A DNA stretch of 64,000 nucleotides from Hesseltinella vesiculosa (lineage: Eukaryota > Mucoromycota > Mucoromycetes > Mucorales > Cunninghamellaceae). The DNA lies in the NCBI GenBank assembly GCA_002104935.1, contig MCGT01000005.1:496001-560000 (forward strand). Direction: 5' to 3'. The position numbers and the translations under genes are program-made. The notes beneath the pieces are model-generated. The model did no database searches. It was given only the letters and a program-made list of their open reading frames with translations, and was not told where the DNA came from. Positions 37,425 to 49,128 of the stretch are shown here, piece after piece (position 1 is the first letter of the stretch; every line of letters starts with the position of its first letter).

Positions 37425-37987
37425 ATTTAGTTAAAAAAGAAAAGGAAAGAAGAAAAGAAAAAAGGAGAAAAAAAAAAAAATAGAAAGGGGCCATCCAATA
37501 ATTAAGGAGGAAAAAAAAAAAAAAGCTTTCCAAAAAAGCCACCAAGCTCCGCAGTTCAATAATGAAGCCATGTCATTGGCCAGGTGTTGTCAACCCGCCT
37601 TGGTTTCATTATGGATGGCTGGAGGAAAAATAAAAAAGTTAGCAGCCAATGGCGTAACAAACTTGACCTTGCTTAAGCTTACCGTTTCTAGAATCAGGAA
37701 GAATGGACAAGAGTTTGCAAGGCTTGCATGTCTTCATGAGCCAGTTTGCCAGTGCTAATCTACGCAGAATATCATTACTACAGCGTTTGTGATTGGCTCG
37801 CTGTTTCATTTCCCGTGGCTCAGCAATTTTTTTTGTCTTTTCTTACGCACCTTGGCCATCATCACATGACAGTGTCTTGTGCATGCGCCACTAATCAGGT
37901 GCTTTTCTTGACAACAATGAAAAAAAATGGAAGGCAGAGTTTATTGTTTATCAATTATATATAAAAAAAATTAGAGGTCGGCCTCCT
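37425..37987. other. Intergenic, DED1 upstream region
   Basis: 560 bases holding the DED1 promoter and the 3' end of the PH-domain gene. Contains A runs just upstream of DED1 and a TGTGATTGGCT CCAAT-type site at 37788-37798. No gene seen. Confidence 0.5.
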
Positions 37988-40525
37988 TTACCAGAGGAAT
38001 TTGGCATTGATGGAGGGATCGGGGGTCATGTAATCGGCAGTGGCATAGGCACTAAGCACTGTCCTCCAAAGAGCCGCTTTCTTTGAACTGTCAGCAAACA
38101 GATACATGTTGCCTTCCAGGGTCTCTTGATCGTCCAAGGCTACATGGGTCTTGTCAATGTGATCCTTTTTGAATTGTAAAACGATGCCATCTTTTCTTCC
38201 AAAGTACACTTCTTCCTGAAGATCTTCCCAAGGTCGGCTCACCGACTCTAGCTGGCTCAATGGGATCGAGTCGATGGGATCTTTGTGCTAGGGGGGGGGG
38301 AAAGAAGTCAGTTATGCCCACGAAATGGTAGCTGACTTTACCTCGTAGGACATTTGACGAATGTAGAGTTCCCCATGGTCCAAAGTGACCCAGTATCTTA
38401 CCCATGTCTATTGCAACGGAGATGGAAGCGGAGTTTAGCCCATCGAAGAAGAAGTAGAAGAAGAGGGTAAGAAAAAAGGCTTACAGGCACAGATTTGGTG
38501 CGGACGTAAAAGGTGAGATAGTCACCAAGTCGGCAGGCAGCCAGTGCAGCATCGAAGTCTAATTCGTCTGTGCCGAGACCTGACAGGTAGGTATTGCAAG
38601 GGGAGATGGCATCTTCCAAGTGGAAAGCTACCATCAGCTCTAAGTCCATTCCTGCAGGCTGCGTTGGTGTCGTGGTGGATTGGATCGGTTTGGTCAGTGT
38701 ATATCTCGAGAGGCCCTTGCCGGTGAAAGCTTCGAATCGGTTACCCGACAACAGGCTGGTGTAGCCCACCACAGGCATGGTTGCTTCGCACAGATCGACT
38801 TTTTCTAGTGATTCTTGGTCTTCCAGCTCTCGGGACAAGTCGTGTTGATCCTGGCCGTGCAGTGAGCCTAGATCCATCTTTGACAACAAGCTCTTCATCT
38901 TTGTCAAGCCAGCTGGAATAGGCTTGGCGCACATGGTAAACGTCAATGAGAAGGGGCTGTCCACCTCACTGGAAAAAAAGGAGCAGGAAGTCAATCCATG
39001 GGTTTCTTTCTACGCCGGGATGGCTTACAAGGAGAAGGATTCCTTTGGGCTGGCGGCACTGATGCCTTTGGCGATTTTTTTCATGACGCCTGTTTGGCAG
39101 ATTCTGGTCACGTCGTTCAATTGCACAAAGAGTTCGTATTGGTAGTCTGAAATGAAAAAACAAAACGACAGGTGAGGTCGTGTTGGCAGGGCAAAGTACG
39201 CTTGCCTTTGGAAGAGGACGCATTTGTGATTTGAATCACTGAAAAAAAAAAAAAAAAAGCGTCAGAACAATGAAAGCATCCCATTTTTCTCCTTTTACCT
39301 CGGCAGCGCAAGACCTTCTTGCGCACAAATCTAAAGTTGTAATCAAAAGGTGGCAGGTTGGCACGGATTCTACGTGAACATGTTTGAAAAAAATAATGGG
39401 TGAGAGCCGGTTATTTTTTTTTTTTTTGTACCTCTGCTCCGCCCACGGAAGCTGGTCAGAGGCAGGGTTGCTAGCAAGAGATTGGTCCAGGCTGAGCTGA
39501 TCTTGGCTCAGGCGAGGTAGCAAGAGACCGGCAGGAGACAAGCGACTGACTTGGTCTTTGATGGCTTCGTGTGGAGAGATCATATTGGCTTGCATGGTCG
39601 TCAGCAAAGGCGAGGTCAGGAAGCGCTGGAAGGGCTTGCCCAGCCAATTGGCGGCCTGGCGGAGATTGACATGGGTGGTGGCTTGCTGCATGAGCTGGCG
39701 CAATTTGGGGTTATCGTGGTGATCGGTTGAGCTGGTTTCCGCATTGTCTCGGTAGACCTGGAAGCCAGGCTCCGGATGGCTGTTGCAGCGAGAGGTGCAG
39801 GGCAACGGGGGCAGGGATCGGTCGCTGGTGGAGGCATGGATGGGAGATGGAGACCAGTCAGCGGCCGGGGTGGTAGTCATCAATGCAGGGGCAGGCGTGA
39901 TGTGTAAATCCGAGGTGGAGCTAAGAGTAGCCAAGGAGGAAGAGTCGGCCGATGAATCCCCTGGCTGGGGCAAGTCTTGGTTTGGCTGGAGTGGGTAGCG
40001 GATTTGTGTGGGGCGGGAGGAGGCCAAAAAGGCCTTGCCGGATCGGGCAGCATGGTTGGAGGACAGGCCAGGGGTATCGGCCAGGGCAGAAATTTCTGAC
40101 AATGAGAAGTGGGTGATGATCTTTTTCAGGCCATGAGCAGCTTTTCTTCTTAGCCCCAGTCGTTGCTGGAGGAGGTGTTGAGGCTGGAGAACGAGCTCAT
40201 CCTCCGTGACATGGCTGTCCTGGTCGGTTTGGTCGTCTTGCTCGGCAGCTTCGTCGGTCGTTGGCAAACCCAGCGAGGGAGGCAAATGGATGACGTCTTG
40301 TTGGTTGTCCATCAGGTCTTGATCGTGGCTGGTGATTGAATGAACGGATGAGAAATGGGAGGGAGGTGTGTCGGCGATCAGCACATGCTGCTTGGCCTTG
40401 ATCTTGTCAAACTGCATTGGGCCCACCTTTTTCCATTGCTGATGGCCTGTGATTCTCTGCAGACTCCAAAATCGTCGAGGGGGTTGGATACGCCGTTTTG
40501 TTTTCGCTTCTGTTTGCATCTCCAT
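37988..40525 (-). CDS. PH-domain protein with C2-like centre
   Basis: Seven exons: 39432-40525, 39299-39369, 39200-39238, 39029-39146, 38485-38968, 38342-38407, 37988-38287; 723 residues. The start is MEMQTEAK; a longer upstream frame has no ATG. Residues 1-365 are mostly disordered Ser/Pro/Gln/Asp-rich sequence with a basic start (KTKRRIQPPRRF). Residues 366-600 form beta-type segments (RIRANLPPFDYNFRFVRKKV, YQYELFVQLNDVTRICQTG, SPFSLTFTMCAKPIPAGL), perhaps a C2-like or anillin-type domain. Residues 602-715 are a PH domain: TWVRYWVTLDHGELYIRQM, EEVYFGRKDGIVLQF, MYLFADSSKKAALWRTVLSA, the last including the diagnostic Trp helix. Likely bound to membrane lipid, possibly at cortex or septum like anillin/Bud4 proteins, but that link is only architectural. 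The exon 3 donor is ambiguous (GTACTT used here; a GC donor 5 bases earlier also keeps phase). Confidence 0.75.
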
Positions 40526-40783
40526 TTTTTTTTTTAAAAAAAAATCTAAACAAGGAACAAAATCAATAAAAAAAAGGGGGGAAGGTTCACTTCTTTCTAA
40601 CCCTTGCCAGCCTTGATCATTCTTGCAGTGCACGCTCAAAAAAAAAATCTCCGAGGATGAAAAATGGATCATTCTTTCTATTGTGGATGATGATATTATA
40701 ATGTTTTAGTTCAAAAGAAAAAATTTTAAAATGTAAAAAAAAAAAAAGAGAGGAAGGAGTAGGAGTGTCAATTCATTGTCGTT

Positions 40784-41887
40784 TTAGACGACCTTGTTCG
40801 TTTGAGGGTTGCATTCAATGGTCACTCTGCCAATAAGAGAGTTGATCGTTTCGATTTGATCAGCCCACTAGAAAAAAAAAAAAAAAAGTGTCAGGGACGA
40901 TTGCAAAGTGCGACAGCCTGTTGACGTACGTTGATAGGACCTCTTGACCAGTAAGCAGTACCAGATTCAAAGCTACCGTCCCACAAGCCAATTTGTACAC
41001 GTCTTTAAAAAAAAAAGGCTTAGTGTGCTTTTACAGGCCATAGCAAGAGGACTTACGATGGGCTATTTGGGAATTTGCACTTGCCATCCTTGCAGGTCTC
41101 AGACTTGAGCTTTTCACGGATGGTTTGGCCATCAACAGCCCACACGATCTTGTCAGGTTGCCAGTCAATGGTGAACGTATGCATTTCATCGTACAGGCTG
41201 TTGCCTTTGATGGTGTGGAACCCGCCGTTGACGGTGTACAAAGCTTCGCCCGAGTAGAAATAATTAGTCCTAAAAAAAAAATAGATCAGTGCCTAGTCGG
41301 AGGACGTCCTGTGGACTTACTGGATTTGATGACTGTCGCCCCCAATCATTTCAAAATCAATTTCATCCCCGGTGTCGGAGATCAAAATAAACGCTGTGAT
41401 GGAGCCAGGGATTTTGGACGTGCGCATGGTGATGGAGACCTTGCCAAAGCGCATGAAGGAAGTGGCATTAAAGGTGGGGCCACGGCCCATGAATTTGTTG
41501 AATGGCAATCCTATGTGGAGTGTGGGTGAGTTATAGATATATATAGAAAAGCGTCTTACGGCTCTCCAGATCCAGCATGGGCACGTATTCCATCGGTGGC
41601 ACCAGGTTCATTTGGATGCCTTGGGGGGTCTGTTCAAACGTGTCTCTGGCACTGTTTTCCGACACCCAGCCAAAGCTTTCTTCAGAGAAGTTGGTGTCGT
41701 AGTCGCGGCATTCGATCATTTCCATGGGAGCGTCGGCGAAATCTTGTCGAGCAGCAGGAGGCTCGTCGGGGAACAAAGGCGTGCCTTCGCCAGCTTCATC
41801 AGGCAGTGTCGGTAGCCCATGTACCATGGTGATTTGATCATACAGAGCTAAGCACGACAGCAAGGCCAATATCGACAGATGCTTCAT
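40784..41887 (-). CDS. Secreted GH16 glycosidase/transglycosylase (Crh-like)
   Basis: Cell-wall enzyme of glycoside hydrolase family 16; the Crh branch links chitin to beta-glucan. Exons 41560-41887, 41321-41510, 41057-41269, 40930-41002 and 40784-40867; 295 residues. An N-terminal signal peptide of about 24 residues ends near MVHG, followed by a short Pro/Glu-rich stretch. The active site DEIDFEMIG carries nucleophile Glu159, Asp161 and acid/base Glu163. Other GH16 blocks are RFGKVSITMRTSKIPGSITA, TNYFYSG, HTFTIDWQPDKIVWAVDG, VQIGLWDG and SGTAYWSRGPINW. There is no GPI-type tail or CBM18, so the protein is probably soluble or ionically bound in the wall. All introns are in phase. Confidence 0.92.
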
Positions 41888-42228
41888 GATATGTCACAAC
41901 CAAGTGGCAAAATAAATAAATAAATAAATTAATAAAGAGAAGGGTCAACGAAATGAGATCGTGGGAGGGGTTTTGCTACAAAAAAAAAGAAAAGAGTAAA
42001 GAAGAAGAAGAACGGCAGAAATAAATCGATGGCAACTTCATATGCAAGACAGATCATGGTGAATCCAAAGTGTCAACAAAAACAAACGCTCGGTCCTAGC
42101 CACTTTTTTTTTTTTACTAAAAAATCCATACACAAACAATCAACCATCTCTTCCAAATTAAAGTTTCAAGAAATGCATGTGGGGGATAAAAAAAAAAGCG
42201 CGCGTGTTGGAAAGGCGGAGAGGAGAAT
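41888..42228. other. Intergenic, GH16 upstream region
   Basis: 340 bases with an (AAAT)n microsatellite at about 41909-41932 and A/T runs; promoter of the GH16 gene and 3' end of MUTYH. No gene seen. Confidence 0.5.
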
Positions 42229-44234
42229 TCAAGAGGTTTCTTTTTTGGTAAAGAAAGACGTGATGCTTGCGTTGGTGTTCGAGGGTGTTGTCTTGGAGGT
42301 AGGTTGCCTGCGTTTGGCAGAAGAGTGCTTGACAGACTTGGCCTTGTCTAGTAATTTCAGGGCTTTCTTCAGGCCCGTTGGGATCGGGGCTGTCTTGAGA
42401 TCAGCTTCTGGAATCCATTTGGATTCGCTAGGGTGGCCATCATGCTGAGAGAGAGACGGTTCTTGTTCGGTGGACGTGATCCGGACCCATTCAATGTAAT
42501 ACACCTTGCGAATATGCGAGAACAGATGCACCACGTGGTCCAGGTCTTGACAAGCTGCATCCAAGTCGGCCAGATCCAGCTGGTACCGCTGTTTCAAATA
42601 CTCGGCGTTTTGCTTTGAACGTGCTGCGTAGATGGATTTCTTTTTGTGGATAGCCAACTCCACCGACGGGAATTCCCAGAGGCCAGCAAGTAGCCCTAAA
42701 CCAAACAAACGTGAGTGTTTTTTCTACAAACAAACCAAAATGCTCTTTATTTTTTTTTTTTTACCTTGTTCTGGTCTCTTGGATATCAGATAGATCGATG
42801 AGCCATCTTTCAGCACCTTTTCTACAATAGCCACCGAGCATTCTATTTGAAAACGATTGGTCAGGTCGTCTCTCCCTCCTCAACACACACTGTACAATGC
42901 TGTAAAATAAAATAAAAAATACCTTCATCCCTCGGAGGTTTTTTCTCGCTCTTGACAGGATATCTAAACAGAAAAAAAAAACCCGCAGGGTAAGCACACC
43001 TGGCATACTTTTTTGAAATCAGGCATTGCCTTGTCACTGCATATTCTTCGTGCTCTAGATCGTGATCGATGGCTGGGCAAAACTCGCATTCTAAAAGGGC
43101 AAAAAACCATGGTCGTGAGCTTTCTTTTTCTTATTCATTTGGTTCTCGTTACCATGCTCTGATTCATCCTGAGGTGTTTTCTTGTTCCAAAAACCTTGTT
43201 CCGTGAGCCGACCGTGCAAATGCCATTGATTCAAGGCATGGCAATCGGATTGGACAGGGCAAGCATCGCAGGCGGGGTTGGCAGGCGTGCAAACAGTGGC
43301 ACCCAGTTCCATCAAGGCTTGATTAAAGTCGCCGGGTCGCTCCTTGGGTACCAGGGCACCAGCCAATTTCCAAAAGAGATCGACCACATTGCTTTTCTTC
43401 ATGTCAGCTCGGATGGCCCTTAGACGGGCTAGGACACGGATCACGTTACCGTCAACCAAGGGCGTTTGTTGACCAAAGACAATCGAAGCCACAGCGCCTG
43501 CTGTGTATGGCCCCACGCCAGGAATTTGCTTTTCCAAGTCTGCAGCATTGTTCGGTAGACAGCCTTCCAGCTCTTGCACCACTTTCTTGGCCCCTTCCCA
43601 AAGCCGCTTGGCTCGTGAGTAATAACCAAGACCTGCCCAAAGAGTGTTCACTTGCTAAACAAGGGAAAACGGAGCATCAGCAGGAGGCTATGGGCATGTT
43701 TTTTAAGAGACTGTACCTCCAAATCGGCTGAAGCAAGGTCGTAAATGGTCGGAAAGCTTGCCATCCAACGTTCATAATAGCCAATCACTGTAGCCACTTG
43801 GGTCTAAAAAAATAGATGAACAAGATTTTTTTTTTCAAAGACACGTCCCACTTACCTGTTGCAACATGATTTCACTCACCCACACCTCATAAGCACGCTG
43901 AGCCAGTTCCTAGAAGAAGAGCAAAAAAAAAAAAAAAAAAGATTCGCCGAATTAAGGAGGGCAGGGTGGTATGATCGTAGATGATTACTTCTTTGGTCAT
44001 ATCTAATCGGGCAGGCTTTCTCCATGGCATGTTGGTTCGCTGCTTGGCATCAAACCATGTCAGAAGAGCTTTTTGAACACGCTGCCGATCAGATTCGCTG
44101 GTGAATTGATGGTAGGCTGCATTGTGGGCTAGGCGATGGCTACCAATGCAGTCTTCAATGCTGGTAGGCTCAATGCTGACACATGGTTCACTTTTATTTG
44201 TTGTCGTCCGTCTACGTTTAGCCGGTGCCGTCAT
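42229..44234 (-). CDS. MUTYH: Adenine DNA glycosylase (MutY/MUTYH)
   Basis: Removes adenine mispaired with 8-oxoguanine in base-excision repair, in nucleus and mitochondria. Eight exons: 43989-44234, 43856-43909, 43717-43803, 43153-43654, 43000-43090, 42923-42963, 42765-42842, 42229-42695; 521 residues. HhH-GPD core: catalytic Glu95 in [11 protein letters not shown], helix-hairpin-helix [12 protein letters not shown] and catalytic Asp197 in LVDGNVIR. Iron-sulphur ligands Cys251-x6-Cys258-x2-Cys261-x5-Cys267. The interdomain connector includes CEFCP, then KKPPRDE leads into a Nudix-like C-terminal domain ([34 protein letters not shown]) that reads 8-oxoG. The extreme C-terminus, [11 protein letters not shown] (from 508), resembles a PCNA-binding PIP box with Asn in place of Gln. 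The basic N-terminus PAKRRRTTT may be a nuclear signal. Head-to-head with the BRCA1/BARD1-like gene. Confidence 0.96.
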
Positions 44235-45050
44235 TTTGGAAAAAGGGGATCAAGAAAAAAAAAATGAGAAGAGAAAGAAAGCAAGGAATTGAAACGCCGC
44301 AGCCTTTCAGTAAAGCCTTGTTCACCATGCGAGAAAAGAACTACGTGACGAGTGGATCAAGCTTGAACGTAGCCTTGGAGAATCTTTTATTAGTAAATTG
44401 GGATCTTGGGGTGGGGGAGACATCTAATTGTGTCAAAGCTTGATATGACAGGGTTTCTTTCGATTTTTTGCCATAGTCAATAGTTGATCCAACATCTCTT
44501 ATACGTTATCTTGTCGGGGAGACTTCTGTTTTATTCGTCATCCTCTGTCATCGTTCCTCATCATGCCAAGTTGCGACCAACGATCCAGCCTAGCTAGCGG
44601 AGATCGAGAGGTGACCATGGTTCTTTGACGCTGTTTAGGCAGCCTCTTGGTTTTGTCGTTATCCATGCTCTCTGTGAGAAAATATTCCCATACAAAATGT
44701 CATTCTGATCCAGCTGTTTAAAAGGAAAATGAAAGAAAAAGTTAGTGTCGTGCTTATCTGTTTGATCTGTCTGTCTGCCTGCCTCTCTCTCGGGTACAAG
44801 AGGTAGGTGTTTCACAAGGTGCAACAGGTGTGCCAGAGAAGCACTACTTTCAATGCTTCAACAGCCTTTGGAACGTTGATGTGAGATTGCTTTTTTTTTT
44901 TGTTCCTGTTGCTGAGCCGTGAAACAGAGCGCGACTCTCAAAAAAAAGCGGTGATTTGGGCGATGGGCACGGCAGGTCTGTTTCCTTTTATTTTTTTGAT
45001 TTTACGAGATCGACTTGCCTTGCTGGATATTGCTCTTCGTTTAGCGTCCG
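44235..45050. other. Divergent promoter of MUTYH and RING-BRCT gene
   Basis: 816 bases between two divergent ATGs, with no convincing gene of its own. It presumably carries both promoters; the half nearer MUTYH is A-rich, the middle has mixed composition with a (TCTG/CCTG) stretch near 44760-44785. Confidence 0.5.
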
Positions 45051-47426
45051 ATGCTTGCATCCATCTTGGAAATCGAATCGTTGCTCAAATGTACATTGTG
45101 GTAAGGACCATCCTCACTTTTGCCCCACTTCAAAAAGAAACATGGACCTGATCTTTTTTTTTCTCGTGCTCTTTTGTGTAGCGGTAACCTGCTTCGATCG
45201 ACAAGGACCATCAGCGAATGTGGCCATGGCTTTTGCGAGTAAGTGCCCAAAACTGATGGCCAAGCAAAGTAGAACGATGACGAACCTTTCCATTCTCCTT
45301 GGTAGCAACTGCATTCATGACAGGCTAGGAAAGGAAGGCCGCTGTCCGACGTGCGACTTGCCTGCCTATATCAAGAACCTTCGCAAAGATCCTTTGCAAG
45401 ATTCCCTTGTCGAATGTGTCAAATCGCTCAAACAGCACCTGGCGGACAATATACCCGGCACGATGGAATCGGCCGACTTGTTTGATTCCTTGCTCTCCCC
45501 TGCCATCCACTTTGCTCTCCCACGTGCTTCATTCCCGTCCGTCTCCTTCTCGCCATTGCCACACATCGGCCATACCCCACCTGCCTTGTCGCAAGACGCC
45601 TCCTTCCCGCTCCAAACACCACAGCAGCTGCGCCGTCGATCCTCCTCCCAGCCTACCCACGCTTCCTCACTCGCCTCCGTCAAGCAAGAGTCCGTCTCGG
45701 GCACGATGGTGTTTCTCTTTGACGACCAAGGCAACCTCGTCCTTGACCCGCCACACACCCACCATGCCCAGTCTGAGCCAGTGGCCCACCCTCCAGCCTC
45801 GGCTTCCCATCCGCCACCTCACGCCTCACCTCTTCAAACGCGACCACGGCCTATCAGCACACCTCCTGAGAGCACGCCATTGCCTAGCCTGCAAGAAAAG
45901 TCCCACATGACCCCAGTGCTCGGCGCATTGCAAATTGAAGAGCCTTCGGCACCACCCTCTTCGTCATCCGCCCAGTCCACTGCTCCACCAGCCTCTGCCA
46001 GCAAGCACCTACCAAAAACACTCGTGCAAATGAAGCCATCCGCAGCCGCCCTGTCCAACATGAATACCCTGGATCTACTGTCAGCCATGCAGAGCGAAGA
46101 TGTCATGATGGAGGATTCTGACGAAGACATGGACATCGCCGCGTCACGTACGCCGCCACAGCCCCCTCGCCCCACAGCCGCCGCTTCCCCGGCCACGCCC
46201 ACGCCAACCTCAGCACCTGCAACGCTTTCAAAAACAAATACCAAGCCAGTCGAGGCTTCTCCGTTCGCTCGGCCCTTCGACCCTCCATCCTCGGTTCCTT
46301 CCCTTCGTCAACGGCCAGAGTCGCTCGAGGTAGAGACAAGTGCAGAGGAAACTGCCCAGCCATTCATCGCTTTCCCCCTGTTTTGCAAATAGGAGACGCC
46401 GCCCTCAAAGCAGGCAAAAGTGGCTGAGCCAACCCTACCGACCGCCTGGAAGTGCCCAACGTGCCTCTTCCACAACAAGCCGCCTGTTGGGAAATGTGTC
46501 GTATGCAAGACCGTCTTCACCGACCAGGATCTGATAGCGGCTGGCTCTTTGTCCCTGGACCCGTCGATGCGCACCATGGTGGTGCAAAGTCTCGATCATG
46601 ATCAGGATGTCCTCGTTGAATCGACCCTGACAATGGAACCCTCTCCACCCGAACTCGCCCCCCGAACACGCCTCACCTTTGTTGCCACCGCCTTGACGCC
46701 CGAGGATGAGGTAAGAACGAAAAAAAAAAAAGTAGGGCGGGAACTGATGTCGATGGTTTCCACATTAGGACTTTCTCTATTTTCCCAATCCCGATCCATC
46801 CCACGATAGCCTGCCCTTTGATATTTGTGAACCAACAAAGCGCGATTACTCCAAACAAATGGACACAGTGACCCATGTGGTTACAAGTGCCAACGAGCAG
46901 CGGTTTTGCAAACGCACTGAAAAATATCTTGCCGGCATCGTCCATGGGAAATGGATTGTGTCGACCGATTGTAAGCCCTGGGCCAGGAAAAAAAAAAAAA
47001 GGTTCATTGACGTCGCTATTTCATCTAGGGGTGCGTGATAGTAACGAGGCAGGTTACTGGCTACCGGAACGCGACTATGAAATCCAAGGCGACACCACCT
47101 CCGGCTTGACCCATGGGCCACAACTTGGTCGCGAGCGCATCGAAGCCACCGAAGGTGCGCCTTTTATCGACGCCAAAGTCAAGATCTATTTTGACGGATT
47201 TGAACGAGGCGACGACGACCATCACCTGAAATCGACCTTGATGGAGCTCACCGGTCCGCAGACGGTCCTCCCTTCAAGACGCTTGGGTGACTATCACATC
47301 CTGGTCATCCATCCAGCAAACAAGCGATACACGTTGAAAGGAAGCAAGCAATGGCGTCAAGTCGCTCAAGTCCATGATGATCAGTGGCTCCTGGATCGCA
47401 TTGCCCGCTGTCAACCCATCTCGTGA
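45051..47426 (+). CDS. BRCA1/BARD1-like RING, RanBP2-finger, BRCT2 protein
   Basis: Probable ubiquitin ligase or partner subunit of the BRCA1/BARD1 type, which acts at damaged chromatin. Exons 45051-45100, 45182-45238, 45306-46329, 46393-46710, 46769-46970 and 47029-47426; 682 residues. RING: Cys14, Cys17, Cys30, His32, Cys35, Cys38, Cys49 and Cys52, followed by CDLPAYIKNLRKDPLQDSLV, which tracks the BARD1 segment after its RING. Residues 80-375 are disordered Ser/Pro/Ala-rich. A RanBP2-type finger follows (WKCPTC ... CVVC, 396-415). BRCT1 begins near 465 with FVATALTPED, then THVVTSANEQRFCKRTEKYL, GIVHGKWIVSTDWV and a YEIQGD-HGP linker very close to BRCA1; the Lys of HGKW and the Thr of VATALTP fall where BRCA1 has its phosphate-contacting Lys and Ser. 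BRCT2 (about 565-680) ends WLLDRIARC. The zinc finger is not part of animal BRCA1 or BARD1. Confidence 0.85.
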
Positions 47427-47705
47427 TTGCCTCTCTTTTGACAATAAAAAACGGCATCCTAGCTCGTGCTTTTTGCACGGGCTCCCCAGATTAGCTCACC
47501 GCATGTGCGTGCTTCGTTCTTCATTCTCTGGAGATTTGAAACTCTCTGGGTCGCGCCACTTTTACCACTTGCAAGCGAAACTCGTCGAATCCGCTGACGG
47601 TGGCCAATGCATGCGATTGTCCTGTGCATTGAAACGCTTGCGGGATTGGGGGGTTCTTTTACTTTTTTCAAAAAGGGAATACAAACTCGGGATAAAACTC
47701 TGTGC

Positions 47706-48863
47706 TCAATAGGAATGATCTGCTCCACGTTGTTTACCGGCGTCGGTCAAGGGAACGTAGCGGACGCCCATGACTTTTTTCTCGGTGACGGTGCCATCGT
47801 CGGCCTTGTCATAAACCATGATGTGCTGGCTGTAGGTACCCACTGGGACAAAGAGTCTAGGAAAGAGAGAGAGAGCCGCGTTACGTTGAGAGCCAGCTGA
47901 TTCAGTCACACAAACCTTCCAGGTTGTTTCAGTTGGTCAATCAAGGCCAATGGCTTTTGATCTGAGGCTGCACCGACATGGCTGGAAGAGTAGGAAAAAA
48001 AAATGAGTGGGGTATTTTTGTTGGATGAGATAAAAAAAAAACCATACATGCAGTCGTAAGGAGCTTGGGCTGGGTAGCCTAAGCGGCCATCCCCCACCAC
48101 TAATTCCACACGACCATTGTTGCACCAGTCTGCATGTTGTTTGGACACGTTCACGCGAGACTGAGCCACCAATTCTTCGATATGGTCTATGCCCACGACG
48201 TTGCCCGTTGGCCCGATCTAAGCAGTATGAGTTCACAAGAGGTGCTCGAGGCTTTGGTTCGTTATTTTTGGTTCTTACCATTTCTGCCATGCAGGCTGTC
48301 AGATAGCCGGAGCCGGAGCCTACGTCCAGACCTATGGAGGAGAAAGGTAAGATTCTCGTGTCGCCAATGCGGCTGCAGACCTATCAAGCTGTACCTCGCA
48401 TGCCCGGCTTTAGATAGTCTTGCAGGTATTCAAGTGCATAGCCATGCATATGACTATGGTGGAGAAGAGAAAAGAAAAAGTAAACAAGGCGAACTTTGCT
48501 GGTTGGTGCTTGTCTGGGAAACATACGGTGCTGAGATGGTCACGCCATAACCGATGGTCTGAGGTCCATCTTCGTATGGGAAGTGCATGGTGTAATCACC
48601 TCTATCAAGGAATAAAGGAGAAGAAGAGATGAATAATGGCTGACCCATGGCATGCCATTGAGGCATTACCGATCGATGGCGAGCATGGCTTCTTTCACCC
48701 GCTGGCTTTTGATGATCCCGCTCTTGGCAAGATTATTCACTAGTTCAAAATTCGATTTTCCTATTTTTTAAAAAAAAAGAAGAGAGCGTGAAGAATAGAT
48801 CCACAGTAAGCGGCTGGTTTGCGGTTAGATCGGATCATGTTGACCTGTGCAAGTCCATGCCAT
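47706..48863 (-). CDS. PCMT1: Protein-L-isoaspartate O-methyltransferase
   Basis: Methylates L-isoaspartyl residues of aged proteins with S-adenosylmethionine so that they can revert to aspartate; cytosolic. Eight exons: 48845-48863, 48670-48760, 48527-48601, 48395-48453, 48279-48331, 48048-48217, 47916-47981, 47706-47856; 227 residues, exactly the usual eukaryotic length. Family blocks: MAWTCTGKSNFELVNNLAKS, EAMLAIDRGDYT, IGYGVTISAPHMHGYALEYL, SAM-binding GLDVGSGSGYLT, VVGIDHIEELV, VVGDGRLGYPAQAPYDCIHV, ALIDQLKQPGRL and GVRYVPLTD. The first exon is only 19 bases with a weak donor (GTCAAC); it is chosen because it gives the conserved MAWxxxGxS start. Converges on the RING-BRCT gene with 279 bases between stops and diverges from the NmrA-type gene. 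Confidence 0.95.
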
Positions 48864-49128
48864 TGTTTATAAGCAACGGTAAAAAATTTGGGTTGAGTGT
48901 GAGAAAAAGAAAGAGATGCATGAAAGTAGGACCAGCTCCGACGTTTTTTTACAGATCATCGATTGGGCGTCGTCCACAGGAACGTGACCTGGTTCATTTT
49001 TGACGAGCTATGTGTCGCTTTTGCCATGCACGAAGTGAAGACTGAAAGACTGGCACGAAAGAACGAGGGACCTTGAAAGTCACAAAACCACCGTCACAGT
49101 CACTGGCTCCCTTCCAGGACTTCCCGTG

